Shown: one piece after another, positions 16,128-26,449 of the stretch | How the letters are laid out: every line of letters begins with the position of its first letter | How positions within the stretch are numbered: the stretch's first letter is position 1 | Assembly: GCA_903875445.1 (NCBI GenBank) | Contig: CAIQWD010000042.1 | Span: 1-32,384 of the forward strand | Direction of reading: 5' to 3' | Source of the DNA: an uncultured delta proteobacterium | Lineage (GTDB): Bacteria > Desulfobacterota > Desulfobulbia > Desulfobulbales > Desulfocapsaceae | DNA: 32,384 nucleotides | The notes under the pieces: generated by a model | Told to the model about the DNA's origin: nothing | What the model saw: only the letters and a program-made list of their open reading frames with translations | The model's database searches: none | Translations under genes and position numbers: made by a program

Positions 16128-17371
16128 TAGATGGCAAGAATTCTCGCTATGGATTTGGCAATCGATTCTATACTCTTGTAGTCATTATAATGGTTATCAG
16201 TCTGGCGGGAGGCAGCTGTGCAAGAAAACAGCCGCCCAAACCGTTGGATCGTCCAGCCCTCGACACCCCCTTGAATTTTGAGGTTGCCGTCCGGATGATT
16301 GCATTCGACCTGTTCGCACAGATCAGCAATCAGCAAAAACCAGTAAACAAAAAACAGCCCATCCCCTTAACATTTGCAACGGATGCGGTTATGAACGCGG
16401 ATACTGGCGAGGAGATCGAGTTATCAACTAAAATACATGAGATTATAAAGATAACCGCAACAAACGGATTTCCCAATTATTCTCTCGTCGAAATGAATTC
16501 CGGAACTATCGATCACTGCGATTATGCAATCATCGGCGTTATCAAACAGGAGATATACAATAACCAACCGACAAAATTTCCCCGTCTTTACCTGTCCGCT
16601 GTCGAGTTAAAAAGCAGTAAGATCATGGCTCATTCCGAGGTGTGGATAGCCAATCAGGAGATGAAGTTTCAGCCAACTCCCCTGTATTCGGACAGTCCGA
16701 TGTTTATTAAAGATGCGCGGGCAGAAAAAGTCATTGCCACCGCTACGGCTGTGTCAGGGGAAAATGTCGATCAGGAATATTTTGCGACACTTGCCACCAA
16801 TGCAATTCTTGCCGAGGCAAGCAAGGCTTATGACGGTGGTAATTATTCTTTAGCTGTTGAATTGTTCGGCAAAATAGCGGAGCGTGAGGATGGTCAGGTA
16901 ATGAAGACCTATGCGGGCTTATATCAGGCACATCTTAAACTTCGCCACCTGCCTGCAGCCGAAGAAGCATTCGGTAAACTGGCTGAACTGGGAATCAAAA
17001 ATGGAACACTCAGTGTCAAGTTTCTGTTTCAGGTCAACGATGTGAATTTCTTCGGTCAACCGGAAGAGATAGCGGAATATGACATCTGGATTCGCCAGCT
17101 CGCCAAAAAGATCATTGCTACCCAGGTATGTGTGGAAATCTCCGGCCACGCCAGCCGGTCTGGAAAAGCTGAATACAACAAGAAATTATCGGAAAGACGT
17201 GCACAGAAAATACGCAAACGGCTCCAGGAGGTATCACCGGCCATTGCCAAGAAAACCGTTGCCGTTGGCCGTGGCTTCGAAGAAAACATTGTAGGTACCG
17301 GTTCCGACGACATTCGCGATGCCATAGATCGGCGGGTTGAATTTAAGGTTTTGGATTGCGGCAAAATGTAG
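16124..17371 (+). CDS. TPR-containing OmpA-family envelope protein
   Basis: The start is set at ATG 16124, because AAGGAG at 16110-16115 lies 8 bases before it; an in-frame GTG at 16115 overlaps that site. The 415-residue protein has an N-terminal hydrophobic segment (about 16-30) ending SLAGGSCARK, a possible but weak lipobox. A LpoB/CsgG-like region follows (about 45-180). Two TPR-like helical pairs come next (about 222-292: AYDGGNYSLAVELFGKIAER and LKLRHLPAAEEAFGKLAELG). The C-terminus is an OmpA domain (about 297-415: YNKKLSERRA, DRRVEFKVLDC). In the OmpA domain, the Asp of the usual GHTD signature is Ser (GHAS, residue 344), while the paired Arg 359 is kept. That Asp/Arg pair binds diaminopimelate in peptidoglycan, so cell-wall binding may be altered. 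It overlaps the CsgG-like gene and probably acts with it. Confidence 0.82.
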   Translation: MIDGKNSRYGFGNRFYTLVVIIMVISLAGGSCARKQPPKPLDRPALDTPLNFEVAVRMIAFDLFAQISNQQKPVNKKQPIPLTFATDAVMNADTGEEIELSTKIHEIIKITATNGFPNYSLVEMNSGTIDHCDYAIIGVIKQEIYNNQPTKFPRLYLSAVELKSSKIMAHSEVWIANQEMKFQPTPLYSDSPMFIKDARAEKVIATATAVSGENVDQEYFATLATNAILAEASKAYDGGNYSLAVELFGKIAEREDGQVMKTYAGLYQAHLKLRHLPAAEEAFGKLAELGIKNGTLSVKFLFQVNDVNFFGQPEEIAEYDIWIRQLAKKIIATQVCVEISGHASRSGKAEYNKKLSERRAQKIRKRLQEVSPAIAKKTVAVGRGFEENIVGTGSDDIRDAIDRRVEFKVLDCGKM

Positions 17372-17454
17372 CTCGCCCGAATTCTGTAGAATGGTTTGGC
17401 CAGTTTTTCATTTTTATTACGACACCTTATTTTGGTTAAAAGAGGATGCCCGAA

Positions 17455-18345
17455 ATGCCGAAAGACTTCGGTACCATTATTTTCGAAGTAAATAAATTCA
17501 GCGGCAAGGACTTTGAAAAAAAAGTTCCCGTCTTGACCTACCTGTCTGGGAATCAAGTTGGTCGCCGGATCATGCTCGCCGAAGATCGCATTACTTTTGG
17601 CCGTGCTCCCGAGGCAACCATTTTGTTAAGAGATTCTCTTGTCTCACGTTTGCATTTGGCCGTTGATTTCAACCGGGTCCACTGCCATTATTTTATCAGC
17701 GATTTAGGAAGTTCCAATGGGACTTTTTTAAATGGCATCCGGATTACCGAGGCAACGCTTAAAGATTTGGATAAGATTCTGCTTGGCAACACTATGCTCC
17801 GCTTTGGATGGTCTGATATATTCGATCTCCAGTACCAGGCAGAAATCGATAACCTTCTGAATATCGATGAACTTACTGGACTAATCGTCAAACGCCGATT
17901 TGATGAAGAATTGAATAGATATTTAGCGGTGGCCTTATCTAAAGGTGCGGACCTAGCGATGATCATGATAGATATCGATGGAGTCAAGCAGATCAATGAT
18001 ACTTACGGACACTCCTTTGGTGCTTATACGATTGCGCAAACCGGCAAGCTGATCAAAGCAGTTATAGAACACAAGGGGTTGGCAAGCCGTTTTGGTGGTG
18101 ATGAATTTATGGTTTTTATTCCCAATATCAATCTTGAAGTTGCCCAGCAGATCGCAGAAACGATTCGTCAACAGGTCGAGTGCCATCTTTTTGAGATGGC
18201 AGGTATTATCCTCCACCCCACTGTCAGTATCGGTGTCAGCGAGATAAAAATAGACGACACCATAGTTTCGCTTTTCAAACGTGCGGACGACGCGCTTTAC
18301 CAGTCGAAACGAACGGGGCGCAATAAGGTAAGCACCGTCACTTAA
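17455..18345 (+). CDS. FHA-GGDEF diguanylate cyclase
   Basis: The start is set at ATG 17455: AGAGG at 17441-17445 is 9 bases before it but directly abuts the earlier ATG at 17446. The 296-residue cytoplasmic protein has an FHA domain (about 35-118: [20 protein letters not shown], then [12 protein letters not shown]). FHA domains bind phosphothreonine and carry these Arg, Ser and Asn residues. A GGDEF domain follows (about 135-290) with an intact RFGGDEF active site and [16 protein letters not shown]. The RxxD inhibitory site is absent at the usual spot five residues before GGDEF (EHKG instead), so product inhibition by c-di-GMP is probably missing. It lies 83 bases after the OmpA-family gene on the same strand. 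A Ser/Thr kinase that would feed the FHA domain is not in the window. Confidence 0.92.
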   Translation: MPKDFGTIIFEVNKFSGKDFEKKVPVLTYLSGNQVGRRIMLAEDRITFGRAPEATILLRDSLVSRLHLAVDFNRVHCHYFISDLGSSNGTFLNGIRITEATLKDLDKILLGNTMLRFGWSDIFDLQYQAEIDNLLNIDELTGLIVKRRFDEELNRYLAVALSKGADLAMIMIDIDGVKQINDTYGHSFGAYTIAQTGKLIKAVIEHKGLASRFGGDEFMVFIPNINLEVAQQIAETIRQQVECHLFEMAGIILHPTVSIGVSEIKIDDTIVSLFKRADDALYQSKRTGRNKVSTVT

Positions 18346-18504
18346 TATAGAGCAATAAGGGCCAGACAAAATAAAACTGCTCCTCAATTCCCAGCGACCA
18401 AAGATGCAGCAGTGGTTTCAACTCTGCGGCGCTGTCGAAGTAACCAGACTCCAGTACCGGTCGTTCCTGAGATCGGCAAAGATCAGCCTGGAAATAAGGT
18501 AACC
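18338..18504 (-). pseudogene. OafA-type acyltransferase (acyltransferase_3) relic
   Basis: The gap between the cyclase and the outer-membrane channel gene is a decayed gene on the minus strand. One frame reads [18 protein letters not shown] from 18504, like the family's FxxSGYLI segment. A shifted frame then reads [20 protein letters not shown] and [12 protein letters not shown], the signature HLWSLGxEEQFY of O-antigen and peptidoglycan acyltransferases. The second frame stops at 18338-18340, overlapping the end of the cyclase gene on the other strand. Intact members have 350-650 residues; fewer than 60 codons are left, with an internal deletion and a frameshift. Non-functional. Confidence 0.75.
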
Positions 18505-18510
18505 CGTAAT

Positions 18511-19920
18511 TCAGGTAGGTTCCTTCCAGCCTCCACCCAGCACCTTGTATAAGGTGACCAGATTGACGAGTCGAGTCAATCGCGTACCGATCAGTCCCTG
18601 CTGAGCACTGTAGAGTGAACGTTGGGCATCAAGAACATTAAGAGAGCTATCTATTCCCCTTTCATAGCGTGCCTGGGAAAGGATGTGTCTTTTATCGGTG
18701 GCAGTGATCAGCGATTCCTGTGCCGCCACCTGCTCGTCGATTGTTCCTCGCTGGGCAAGGGCGTCGGCCACTTCCCGGAAGGCCGTTTGTATCGCCTTTT
18801 CATACTGGGCAACGGCGATGTCCCTATCCACTTCAGCCACTTTCAGCTGTGCCGACCGGGAGCCGGCATCGAAGATCGGCAGAGTGATTTGCGGCGAAAA
18901 GGTCCAGATGCCGGCCCCGGATTTGAAGAGGCCGGACAGTTCGTCGTTGGCGGCACCAAGAGAGGCAGTCAGGGTGATCCGCGGGAAAAAGGCAGCTCGC
19001 GCAGCACCGATATTGGCATTGAAACCTTTGAGCAGATTCTCGGCCTGAAGGACATCGGGACGCTGGAGCAGAACATCGGAAGGCAGACCGGGGCCAATAT
19101 CCTTTACCAGGGTAAGCGTGTCGGTGAGCGCTTGCGGCAGTAATTCGGCTTGGACGGTGGAGCCGACCACGAGATTGAGATAGTTTTCATCCTGAGCAAC
19201 CAGGGTCGTGAAACGGGCAACATCCACCCTCGCCGAGTCCACCTGGGTCTCAGCCTGTCGAAGATCCAACTCGGACGAGACGCCAACTGCAAAGCGGCGT
19301 TGTATCAATTCGAAGGTAGTCTGTTGGGTTTTGAGGGTCTCTTGCCCCAGCTTTAACCGTTCACGGTCGGCCGCCAGGTTTAGGTAGGTCGCGGCCACCT
19401 CGGCAATCAGGCTGATCTTGACGGTCAGTTGCGCCTGTTCGGTAGCCAGATACTGCTCCAAGGCCTGGTCCTTCAGGCTCCGCACCCGACCGAAAAAGTC
19501 AAGTTCATACGAACTGACGCCGATGCCGACGCTGTATCGGTGATTGGCAGCCGCCTGGTTGTTTGCGATGGCGCCTGCATCAATCTCCGGCAGAAGCGTA
19601 GCCCGTTGAATCCGGTACTGGGCCTGTGACCTTTCGATGTTGAGGGCGGCGATTCGCAGGTTGCGGTTATTTTCCAGAGCAAGCTTAATCAACCCCTGCA
19701 ATTGCCGATCAACAAAGAACTCCTGCCAGGTTATATCGGCCAACGGTTTTTCCAATGGCTTGACGATTTCTGTCTGATAGGATGGTCCATTTGGCCAGCT
19801 GGCCGGAACGGGAACAGTTGGTCGGGAGTATGTCGGGGCCATGGTAGTGCAACCGACTAGACTGATAATTGTGCCAAGAGCGAGACAGAAAGTGGCCGTC
19901 ATCTCTTTCATGTGTTTCAT
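18511..19920 (-). CDS. Outer-membrane efflux channel lipoprotein (NodT/OprM family)
   Basis: The ATG at 19920 is preferred: GGAG lies 10 bases upstream and the start is 1 base after the RND stop. An earlier ATG at 19941 has no ribosome site. The 469-residue protein has a lipoprotein signal ([20 protein letters not shown] followed by lipobox LVGC). It has the two-fold OEP repeat layout with long helices: [58 protein letters not shown] (the DVLQRRPD hallmark), and [14 protein letters not shown]. It forms the trimeric channel that takes drugs or solvents from the RND pump across the outer membrane. It is the third gene of an MFP-RND-OMF operon. Confidence 0.94.
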   Translation of the reverse strand: MKHMKEMTATFCLALGTIISLVGCTTMAPTYSRPTVPVPASWPNGPSYQTEIVKPLEKPLADITWQEFFVDRQLQGLIKLALENNRNLRIAALNIERSQAQYRIQRATLLPEIDAGAIANNQAAANHRYSVGIGVSSYELDFFGRVRSLKDQALEQYLATEQAQLTVKISLIAEVAATYLNLAADRERLKLGQETLKTQQTTFELIQRRFAVGVSSELDLRQAETQVDSARVDVARFTTLVAQDENYLNLVVGSTVQAELLPQALTDTLTLVKDIGPGLPSDVLLQRPDVLQAENLLKGFNANIGAARAAFFPRITLTASLGAANDELSGLFKSGAGIWTFSPQITLPIFDAGSRSAQLKVAEVDRDIAVAQYEKAIQTAFREVADALAQRGTIDEQVAAQESLITATDKRHILSQARYERGIDSSLNVLDAQRSLYSAQQGLIGTRLTRLVNLVTLYKVLGGGWKEPT

Positions 19921-19921
19921 A

Positions 19922-22900
19922 TCAATATTTCTCCGAAACATGTACGGTTGCTGATGGAGGCGCGACTGGTTTCTTCGACTTCCTTCCGAACAGCCGTGAA
20001 ATCAGGACAAAGAAAAATGGGATAAAGAGCAGGTCGATGAAGGTGGCGGAAAGTAGTCCGCCGGTGACGGCGGTGCCGATGGCGTTCTGGGCCGCAGCAC
20101 CTGCTCCCTTGGTGAGCGCCAGCGGCAGGGTACCGAAGAAAAACGCCAGCGAGGTCATGATAACGGGACGGAGCCGGATTTTGATCGCCGCCAGGGTCGC
20201 CGCGATCAACTCATGGCCCTGATACATCTGTGCCTTAATGAACTGGATGATCAGGATGGCGTTCTTGGTGGAAAGCCCTACCGTGGTGAGCAGTCCGATC
20301 TGCAGATAGACATCGTTGGGCAGTACCCTCAGAGTCACTGCCGTCACTGCACCCACCAGACCAAGCGGCAGCATCAGGAGGTTGACAAAAGGGATGGTCC
20401 AGCTTTCATACAATGCAGCTACACTGAGGAACACGACCAGGAGCGAGATGGCATAGAGGGCCGGCGCCTGAGCGCCGGCATGCTGTTCCTCGTAGGAGAG
20501 GCCGGTCCATTCGTAGCCGATTCCGGTCGGCAACTGCGCCACCATTTTTTCGACCTCGGCCATCGCTTCACCGGTGCTTATCCCCGGAGCCGCCTGCCCC
20601 AGGATCTCCATGGCTGGAATGCCATTGTATCGTTCCAGACGGGGTGAGCCGTACTGCCAGTGGGCGGTGGCAAAGGCGGAAAACGACACCATTTCGCCGC
20701 TTTTATTGCTGACGTACCAGCTGCCGATATCCTCCGGCAACATTCGGTGCATGGGGTCCGATTGCAGATAGACCTTCTTGATCCGGCCATTCTGGATAAA
20801 GTCGTTGACGTACGATCCTCCCCAGGCACTGGAAAGGATACTGTTGATATCCGTCAGCGCCACTCCCTGGGCACCGGCCCGCACATCATCGATATCCAGC
20901 TTGAACTGGGGGGAGTCATCCTGGCCATTGGGGCGCACTGCGACCAGTGCCTTATTTTTCATGGCCATGCCCAGTAGCTGGTTGCGGGCCTCCATCAATT
21001 TGTCATGCCCCAGGCCACCGCGATCCTGCAGCTGGAGGTCAAAACCGTTCGCTACCCCCAGTTCAAGTACCGCCGGTGGAGCGAAGGCGAATGCCAGACC
21101 GTCACGGAACTGCGAGAACGCCTTCATCGCCCGACCGGCGATGGCTGGTGCCTTCAAGTCCGGTGTCTTGCGCACTTTCCAGTCTTTAAGTTTTACAAAG
21201 GCCAGCCCCATGTTCTGGCCATGACCGGCAAAACTGAAGCCGGCAACGGTGATTACTCCTTCCACTGTCTTGGGCTCGTTCTCGCGAAAATGCTGTTCCA
21301 CCTGATTTATTACCTGGATGGTCCGCTCCTGGGTTGCCCCGGCCGGCAGCTGGACCTGACAGATGAGAAATCCTTGATCCTCATCGGGCAAAAATGATGT
21401 GGGGAGACGGAGAAAAAAGAACACCATGGCGGTAACAATGGCACCGTATAGCACTAAGTAGCGCAGCGGCTTGCCGAAGGAGCGACCGACGATTCCTTCA
21501 TATTTTGACCTGTTCCAGTCGAATACCTTGTTGAACCGGTGGAAGAACCATGCAAACCAGCCGGACTCGCCGGCATGATGTCCCTTGGCGACCGGTTTGA
21601 GCAGGGTGGCACAGAGAGCGGGGGTCAGGATCATGGCCACCATTACCGAGAGGATCATGGCGGAGATGATAGTGATGGAAAACTGGCGGTAGATGACACC
21701 TGTTGAACCGCCGAAGAAGGCCATGGGCAGGAAGACCGCAGTCAGTACGGTGGCAATGCCCCACAGGGCACTGGTGATCTGTCCCATGGATTTGATGGTG
21801 GCATCACGGGGCGACAGCCCCTCCTCGGACATGATCCGTTCGACGTTCTCCACCACCACGATGGCATCATCCACCAGAAGACCGATGACAATCACCAGGG
21901 CAAACATGGTCAGGGTGTTGATCGAAAATCCGGCGGCTGCCAGTATACCCATGGTGCCGAGCAACACCACCGGCACAGCGATGGTAGGAATTAAAGTGGC
22001 CCGGATGTTCTGCAGGAAGAGGAACATGATGATGAAGACCAGACAGACTGCCTCAATCAGGGTCTGGACCACCTCTTCGATGGAAATCCTGACAAAGGGA
22101 GTGGTGTCGTAGGGGTAGACCACCTTCATGCCGGCAGGAAAGTATTTCGCCAGCTCCTCCATCTTGGCCTTGACCCGATCGCCGGTTTCGAGAGCGTTGG
22201 CACCGGAGGCCAGTCGGATTGCCATGCCGCCCAAGGGTTTCTCGTTGTAGAACGACTGGAGATCATAGTTCTCGGTGCCGATCTTGCTTTCGGCCACATC
22301 CTTAAGCCTGACCGTGGAACCGTCGCTGTTGGTGCGCAGGAGGATGGCGTCGAACTGATCAGGGGTCTGGAGAAGGGTGCGGGCGGTGATGGTGGCGTTC
22401 AACTGCTGCCCACGACCTGCCGGGAGGCCGCCGAATTGACCGGCGGATACCTGAGCGTTCTGGGCCTGCAACGCGGCAATCACATCGTTGGTGGTCAGGC
22501 GGTAGCTATTCAGTTTGGTCGGGTTCAACCAGATTCGCATGGCGTTCTGGGTGCCGAACAGCAAAAGCTCACCTACCCCGTCCAGGCGGCTGATGATATC
22601 CTGGAGGTTGGTGACCATATAATCGGTCAGGCCGTTGCGGTCCATGGACCCGTCTTCGGATACGAGACCGATAATCAACAAGAAGTTTCTGGTGGATTTT
22701 ACGACCGCTATACCTTGTCGTTGCACGACCTGGGGCAGGAGCGGAACGGCCAGCTGCAGCTTATTCTGCACCTGCACCTGGGCAATGTTCGGGTCGGTTC
22801 CCGCCTTGAAGGTGAGGGTGATGGACACAGAGCCGGACGAGTCACTGGTGGACGACATGTAGATCAGGTTGTCGATGCCGTTCAGCTTTTGCTCGATTAC

Positions 22901-23089
22901 CTGAGTGACCGTATCCTGCACGGTCTGGGCCGATGCGCCAGGATAGGTGGCGTTGATGGCGATCTGCGGCGGCGCGATCGCCGGATACTGGGACACCGGC
23001 AGCGTTTTTATCGACAGCAGGCCCGCCAGAACTACCATGATGGCGAGCACGCAGGCAAAGATCGGACGATTGATGAAAAAACGGGGCAT
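19922..23089 (-). CDS. RND efflux pump, HAE1/AcrB type
   Basis: The ATG at 23089 ([20 protein letters not shown]) is preferred over a start 21 codons earlier, since AAGGAG lies 6-7 bases before it, overlapping the previous stop. The resulting 1055 residues are the normal size. Twelve membrane helices and two large periplasmic loops are expected. Visible hallmarks are [40 protein letters not shown] in TM4 with the proton-relay Asp pair, [20 protein letters not shown] opening the second half, and [15 protein letters not shown] in TM10 with the essential Lys. All proton-relay residues are present. It pumps lipophilic compounds from the inner membrane and periplasm by proton exchange. It lies between the adaptor (10-base gap) and the channel (1-base gap). 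Substrate unknown; no TetR/AcrR-type repressor gene adjoins. Confidence 0.96.
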   Translation of the reverse strand: MPRFFINRPIFACVLAIMVVLAGLLSIKTLPVSQYPAIAPPQIAINATYPGASAQTVQDTVTQVIEQKLNGIDNLIYMSSTSDSSGSVSITLTFKAGTDPNIAQVQVQNKLQLAVPLLPQVVQRQGIAVVKSTRNFLLIIGLVSEDGSMDRNGLTDYMVTNLQDIISRLDGVGELLLFGTQNAMRIWLNPTKLNSYRLTTNDVIAALQAQNAQVSAGQFGGLPAGRGQQLNATITARTLLQTPDQFDAILLRTNSDGSTVRLKDVAESKIGTENYDLQSFYNEKPLGGMAIRLASGANALETGDRVKAKMEELAKYFPAGMKVVYPYDTTPFVRISIEEVVQTLIEAVCLVFIIMFLFLQNIRATLIPTIAVPVVLLGTMGILAAAGFSINTLTMFALVIVIGLLVDDAIVVVENVERIMSEEGLSPRDATIKSMGQITSALWGIATVLTAVFLPMAFFGGSTGVIYRQFSITIISAMILSVMVAMILTPALCATLLKPVAKGHHAGESGWFAWFFHRFNKVFDWNRSKYEGIVGRSFGKPLRYLVLYGAIVTAMVFFFLRLPTSFLPDEDQGFLICQVQLPAGATQERTIQVINQVEQHFRENEPKTVEGVITVAGFSFAGHGQNMGLAFVKLKDWKVRKTPDLKAPAIAGRAMKAFSQFRDGLAFAFAPPAVLELGVANGFDLQLQDRGGLGHDKLMEARNQLLGMAMKNKALVAVRPNGQDDSPQFKLDIDDVRAGAQGVALTDINSILSSAWGGSYVNDFIQNGRIKKVYLQSDPMHRMLPEDIGSWYVSNKSGEMVSFSAFATAHWQYGSPRLERYNGIPAMEILGQAAPGISTGEAMAEVEKMVAQLPTGIGYEWTGLSYEEQHAGAQAPALYAISLLVVFLSVAALYESWTIPFVNLLMLPLGLVGAVTAVTLRVLPNDVYLQIGLLTTVGLSTKNAILIIQFIKAQMYQGHELIAATLAAIKIRLRPVIMTSLAFFFGTLPLALTKGAGAAAQNAIGTAVTGGLLSATFIDLLFIPFFFVLISRLFGRKSKKPVAPPSATVHVSEKY

Positions 23090-23099
23090 GGTCGGCTCC

Positions 23100-24296
23100 T
23101 TACGGTTTGTTGACTGCTGGTTGGCTGCCGGCCTCTGCCGCCTTCTCCCCAAAGGGTGCTACCTTCACCGTTATACCCGGACGGACCCGCTGGAGTCCTT
23201 CGACGATGACTCGTTCTCCGATCTTCAGTCCATCCGTGACCAGCCAGACATCGCCTATCGCCCGGTCGGTCTTTAAAACCCGTCTCTCGACAACATCATT
23301 CTCACCAACCACCAAGGCCACGGCGTTGCCGGCGGAATCACGGCTGACCCCCCTCTGGGGTACCAGCAGTGCCTGTTCCTGGACCCCTTCCTGGACAATG
23401 CCGCGGACAAACATACCGGGCAGCAGCAGTTGGTCCGGATTGGGGAACTGGGCCCGCAGGGTGATGGAACCGGTGCTCGGATCCACCGTCACCTCGCTGA
23501 ATTTCATGGCCCCCTCCAAGGGATAGGCAGTTCCGTCTTCCAGCAGCAGCTTGACCTTAGCCTGGTCGGCATTCTTATTTTTCAGTTCACCACTGGTAAG
23601 ATTCCGCTTCAGGCGGAGCAGATCGGCGCTGGTTTGGGTTACATCGACATAAACGGAATCGAGCTGTTGGATTGTGGCCAGCGCAGATGCCTGATTGGCC
23701 GTCACCAACGCGCCGGGAGTCACGGAAGAACGGCCGATTCTTCCGGAAATTGGAGCTGAGATCCTGGTGTAGGCCAGATTGATCCGAGCGGTGTCCATCG
23801 CAGCTTTACCGGCCTCAATATCCGCCTCGGCCTGTTTGAGGGCGGCTGCGGCATCGTCGTATTCCTGGCGGCTGACCGCATTGATGGTCACCAGCTCCTT
23901 GTATCGTTTGGCCTTCTGCCGGAGGGTAAACACATTGGCCTCTGATTTGACCAATACGGCCTTGGCACTGGCGTAGGCGGCCTGGTAGGTAGCAGGATCA
24001 ATCTGATAGAGTGCCTCGCCGGCTATTACATCGCCACCCTCGGTGAAAAGCCGTTTTTGAATGATACCCCCCACCTGCGGTCGCACCTCGGCCACCATCT
24101 GCGGCGAGATCCGACCGGACAGCTCCATGGTCAAGGTAACCGGTTCGGAACTCATGACCACAACTCCTACTTCCGGGGTGCTTTTGGCAGGCGGCGAGCC
24201 ACCGGTTGAGTCCTGTTGTTTGCAGCCGGTCATCGCAAGTAGACCTGCCAGCACCCCGGCCATGGTGAGCAGTTTCATTTTGTCAGCAGTTTTCAT
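23100..24296 (-). CDS. RND periplasmic adaptor (membrane-fusion protein, AcrA/MexA type)
   Basis: ATG 24296 has AAGGA 8 bases upstream; a GTG codon directly before it is also possible. The 398-residue lipoprotein has the signal [17 protein letters not shown] (lipobox MTGC). It has a biotinyl-lipoyl-like domain ([20 protein letters not shown], then [20 protein letters not shown]), an alpha-helical hairpin (about 95-165), the second lipoyl half ([20 protein letters not shown]), and beta-barrel and membrane-proximal domains ([20 protein letters not shown], the family's LRPGM-type motif). It bridges the RND pump and the outer-membrane channel. It is the first gene of the efflux trio and starts 20 bases after the CoA-transferase/GNAT stop, so co-transcription with that gene is possible. 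Confidence 0.95.
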   Translation of the reverse strand: MKTADKMKLLTMAGVLAGLLAMTGCKQQDSTGGSPPAKSTPEVGVVVMSSEPVTLTMELSGRISPQMVAEVRPQVGGIIQKRLFTEGGDVIAGEALYQIDPATYQAAYASAKAVLVKSEANVFTLRQKAKRYKELVTINAVSRQEYDDAAAALKQAEADIEAGKAAMDTARINLAYTRISAPISGRIGRSSVTPGALVTANQASALATIQQLDSVYVDVTQTSADLLRLKRNLTSGELKNKNADQAKVKLLLEDGTAYPLEGAMKFSEVTVDPSTGSITLRAQFPNPDQLLLPGMFVRGIVQEGVQEQALLVPQRGVSRDSAGNAVALVVGENDVVERRVLKTDRAIGDVWLVTDGLKIGERVIVEGLQRVRPGITVKVAPFGEKAAEAGSQPAVNKP

Positions 24297-24316
24297 CACT
24301 CTATTCCTTAATAGGG

Positions 24317-26212
24317 TTAAACAATAGTTTCTTCATCGGAAGACGGCTCGAAGGCCATGGTAATAAAAAATCCTCCGCTTAGATTAGGGGTTAATTTCGC
24401 ATGGGGATACCGTTTTGCGAAAACATTCAGCATCGCCTGATTCTCATACAAAACCGTAGCTACAAAGCCGATGAAGCTATTTTCCTTGGCGATCTGCTCC
24501 AAAAACGCCAACATTTGGCTGGCTAACCCTTGTCCTTGGTAATCATCGTGCACCACAAAGGCTACCTCGGCATAGCCGTCTTCTTCCTGGTAGTACGAGC
24601 CAATCGCAACCACCTCGTGTTGATCGTCTTTCTGTATCCGACCGATGAGTGACATATTGTCTTGATAGTCTACCGCAGCCCATTGCTGCTGCACAACCTC
24701 ATGGGAAAAGACTCGCATTTTATAGAAAAACCTTCGGAAGATGGTCTCTTCTTTCAAAGAATAGAAAAAATTGCGGGATTCAAATTCGTCGGAAGGATAG
24801 AGCGGTCGTATGGATGCTGTTTTGCCATTTTTTAAGTTAACCCGCCAGTTATATTTTTCGAGAAAAATGAGGTCCCGCTCTATCGGTGGCAGTTGATCGG
24901 CGAAAATATAATGATGTTTTTTGGCGGCATCGATCAATTCTGCACGAAATTTCGGGTGGGCGATTTGCGCCAATTCCATGACCCGTTGGTATATGCCTTT
25001 GCCCTGTAACTCAGCATACCCGTATTCGGTGACCACAAAATTGACGTCGCCCCTGGTAGTGGCCACCCCTGCACCCTCCGACAGATGCGAGACTATTCGT
25101 GAAACCGTTCCGTTTTGTGCGGTGGACGGGAGGGCGATGATAGAAAACCCCCCTTTTGACATAGCTGCCCCTCTTAAAAAATCCACCTGGTCACCGATGC
25201 CGCTGTAAAACCGATAACCCAAGGAATCCGAGCAAACCTGGCCTGTAAGATCAATTTCCAAGGCCGAGCTGATGGAAACCAGGTTGTCGTTTCGGGCAAT
25301 CACCAAAGGATCACTGACGAACTCCGAGGAACGAAAATCAAAAAATGGGTTGTCGTCGATGTAGCGATAAAGCTTTTCCGACCCCATGCAGAGGGAGGCG
25401 ACAACTCGCCTTGGCAGCAAGGTTTTGAGTTTGTTGGTGATGACCTTCTTTTCAAAAAGGGGAAGCATGGCATCGGTAATGAGTTGCGTGTGCAGCCCCA
25501 GATCCTTTTTATCGACGAGGTGCTTCAGAATTGCATTGGGCAGCGTTCCGAAGCCGATCTGCAGGGTATCCCCATCGCGAACCAACTGGGAGATAAAATG
25601 ACCGATGCGGCGAGTGATATGATCTCCCAGGAAATTGAGGTGATAGGTTACAAGCGGTTCTTCATAGGGCACAAAAAAATCGATGGCATCTATATGTAGC
25701 AAGCTATCGCCCCAGGCACGCGGCATAGACGGATTAACCTGGGCAATCACCATCTCGGCATTCTCCACGGCGGAACGGGTAATATCAACAGAAACGCCTA
25801 AACTGCAATAACCAAACTCATCGGGGGGACTGACCTGGACCAAAGCAACGTCTAGTCCAATACGATGGCTCTTGAATAGTTTTGGAATTTGCGAAAGATA
25901 GGTGGGTAGATAATCGATTTTTCCTTCAAACACCGCTTTCCGCATGGGTTCGCTGATAAAAAACAGTTTTAGGGAAAAGCGCTCCACAAAATCCGGATCG
26001 TTAACATATTGCGCCAAGGTGTGAGAAAACATCTGATAGATGATGATATCCTGGGTGTCACTGTTGGCCACCATGGCGTGGATCAGATGCTGAGGCTCCC
26101 CGCAGCCGGTACCGATAAAAACGCGGCAGCCATTGTGAATTGCAGCAAGTGCCGCTTGTGCGGTGACAATTTTATCTCCAGGCAGTTTCTGTTGCCATTT
26201 TGGCAATGACAT
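24317..26212 (-). CDS. Acetyl-CoA hydrolase/4-hydroxybutyrate CoA-transferase-like protein fused to a GNAT domain
   Basis: A 631-residue fusion. Residues ~1-450 are a family I CoA-transferase: VFIGTGCGEPQHLI, DVALVQVSPPDEFGYCSLGV, LQIGFGTLPNAILKHL, ALEIDLTGQVCSDSLGYRFY and VVTEYGYAELQGK. Residues ~465-622 are a GNAT acetyltransferase with the acetyl-CoA loop DDYQGQGLASQML (556-568). The catalytic Glu of 4-hydroxybutyrate CoA-transferase lies in a GIHSE-type motif; the equivalent here reads GLHTQLITDAM, with Gln 243 (codon CAA) instead. If the alignment is right, thioester exchange by the usual glutamyl-CoA route would fail. Architecture resembles proteins combining CoA ligation or transfer with protein acetylation; that role is inferred. 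GAGGAG precedes the ATG. The efflux operon follows at 20 bases. Confidence 0.87.
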   Translation of the reverse strand: MSLPKWQQKLPGDKIVTAQAALAAIHNGCRVFIGTGCGEPQHLIHAMVANSDTQDIIIYQMFSHTLAQYVNDPDFVERFSLKLFFISEPMRKAVFEGKIDYLPTYLSQIPKLFKSHRIGLDVALVQVSPPDEFGYCSLGVSVDITRSAVENAEMVIAQVNPSMPRAWGDSLLHIDAIDFFVPYEEPLVTYHLNFLGDHITRRIGHFISQLVRDGDTLQIGFGTLPNAILKHLVDKKDLGLHTQLITDAMLPLFEKKVITNKLKTLLPRRVVASLCMGSEKLYRYIDDNPFFDFRSSEFVSDPLVIARNDNLVSISSALEIDLTGQVCSDSLGYRFYSGIGDQVDFLRGAAMSKGGFSIIALPSTAQNGTVSRIVSHLSEGAGVATTRGDVNFVVTEYGYAELQGKGIYQRVMELAQIAHPKFRAELIDAAKKHHYIFADQLPPIERDLIFLEKYNWRVNLKNGKTASIRPLYPSDEFESRNFFYSLKEETIFRRFFYKMRVFSHEVVQQQWAAVDYQDNMSLIGRIQKDDQHEVVAIGSYYQEEDGYAEVAFVVHDDYQGQGLASQMLAFLEQIAKENSFIGFVATVLYENQAMLNVFAKRYPHAKLTPNLSGGFFITMAFEPSSDEETIV

Positions 26213-26449
26213 GAGATCTCCTCATTTTTTACTTTAAAAACATTGGTAACTCGGAACTATCTTGTAAGAAATATCCATCCCCTTTTCCAGCAAAAATTGC
26301 ATTTTTCTTGAACAGGGGAGTTTATTCATTGACAAGAGGCCTTTTGGCGGGTGACAAAGAATTGTATTATTGTGTGACCCCACCTTCGTTTAAATCATAG
26401 GAGTGCCGGTTGTTGCGTGTGGGGACATTAATCACTTATGGAGGACTTC

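Noticed and set aside
15060-17371. Curli (csg) export operon
   Set aside because: Only a CsgG-like domain is present; no CsgA/B-type repeats, CsgE or CsgF are visible.
22436-23113. Plus-strand frame of 225 codons
   Set aside because: It is antisense to the RND pump, and its His/Gly/Asp-rich translation is typical of a shadow frame.
26329-26370. Sigma-70 promoter beginning with TTGACA upstream of the DUF5685 gene
   Set aside because: The consensus -35 is present, but no acceptable -10 occurs at 16-18 bases; the nearest TATTAT is about 30 bases away.
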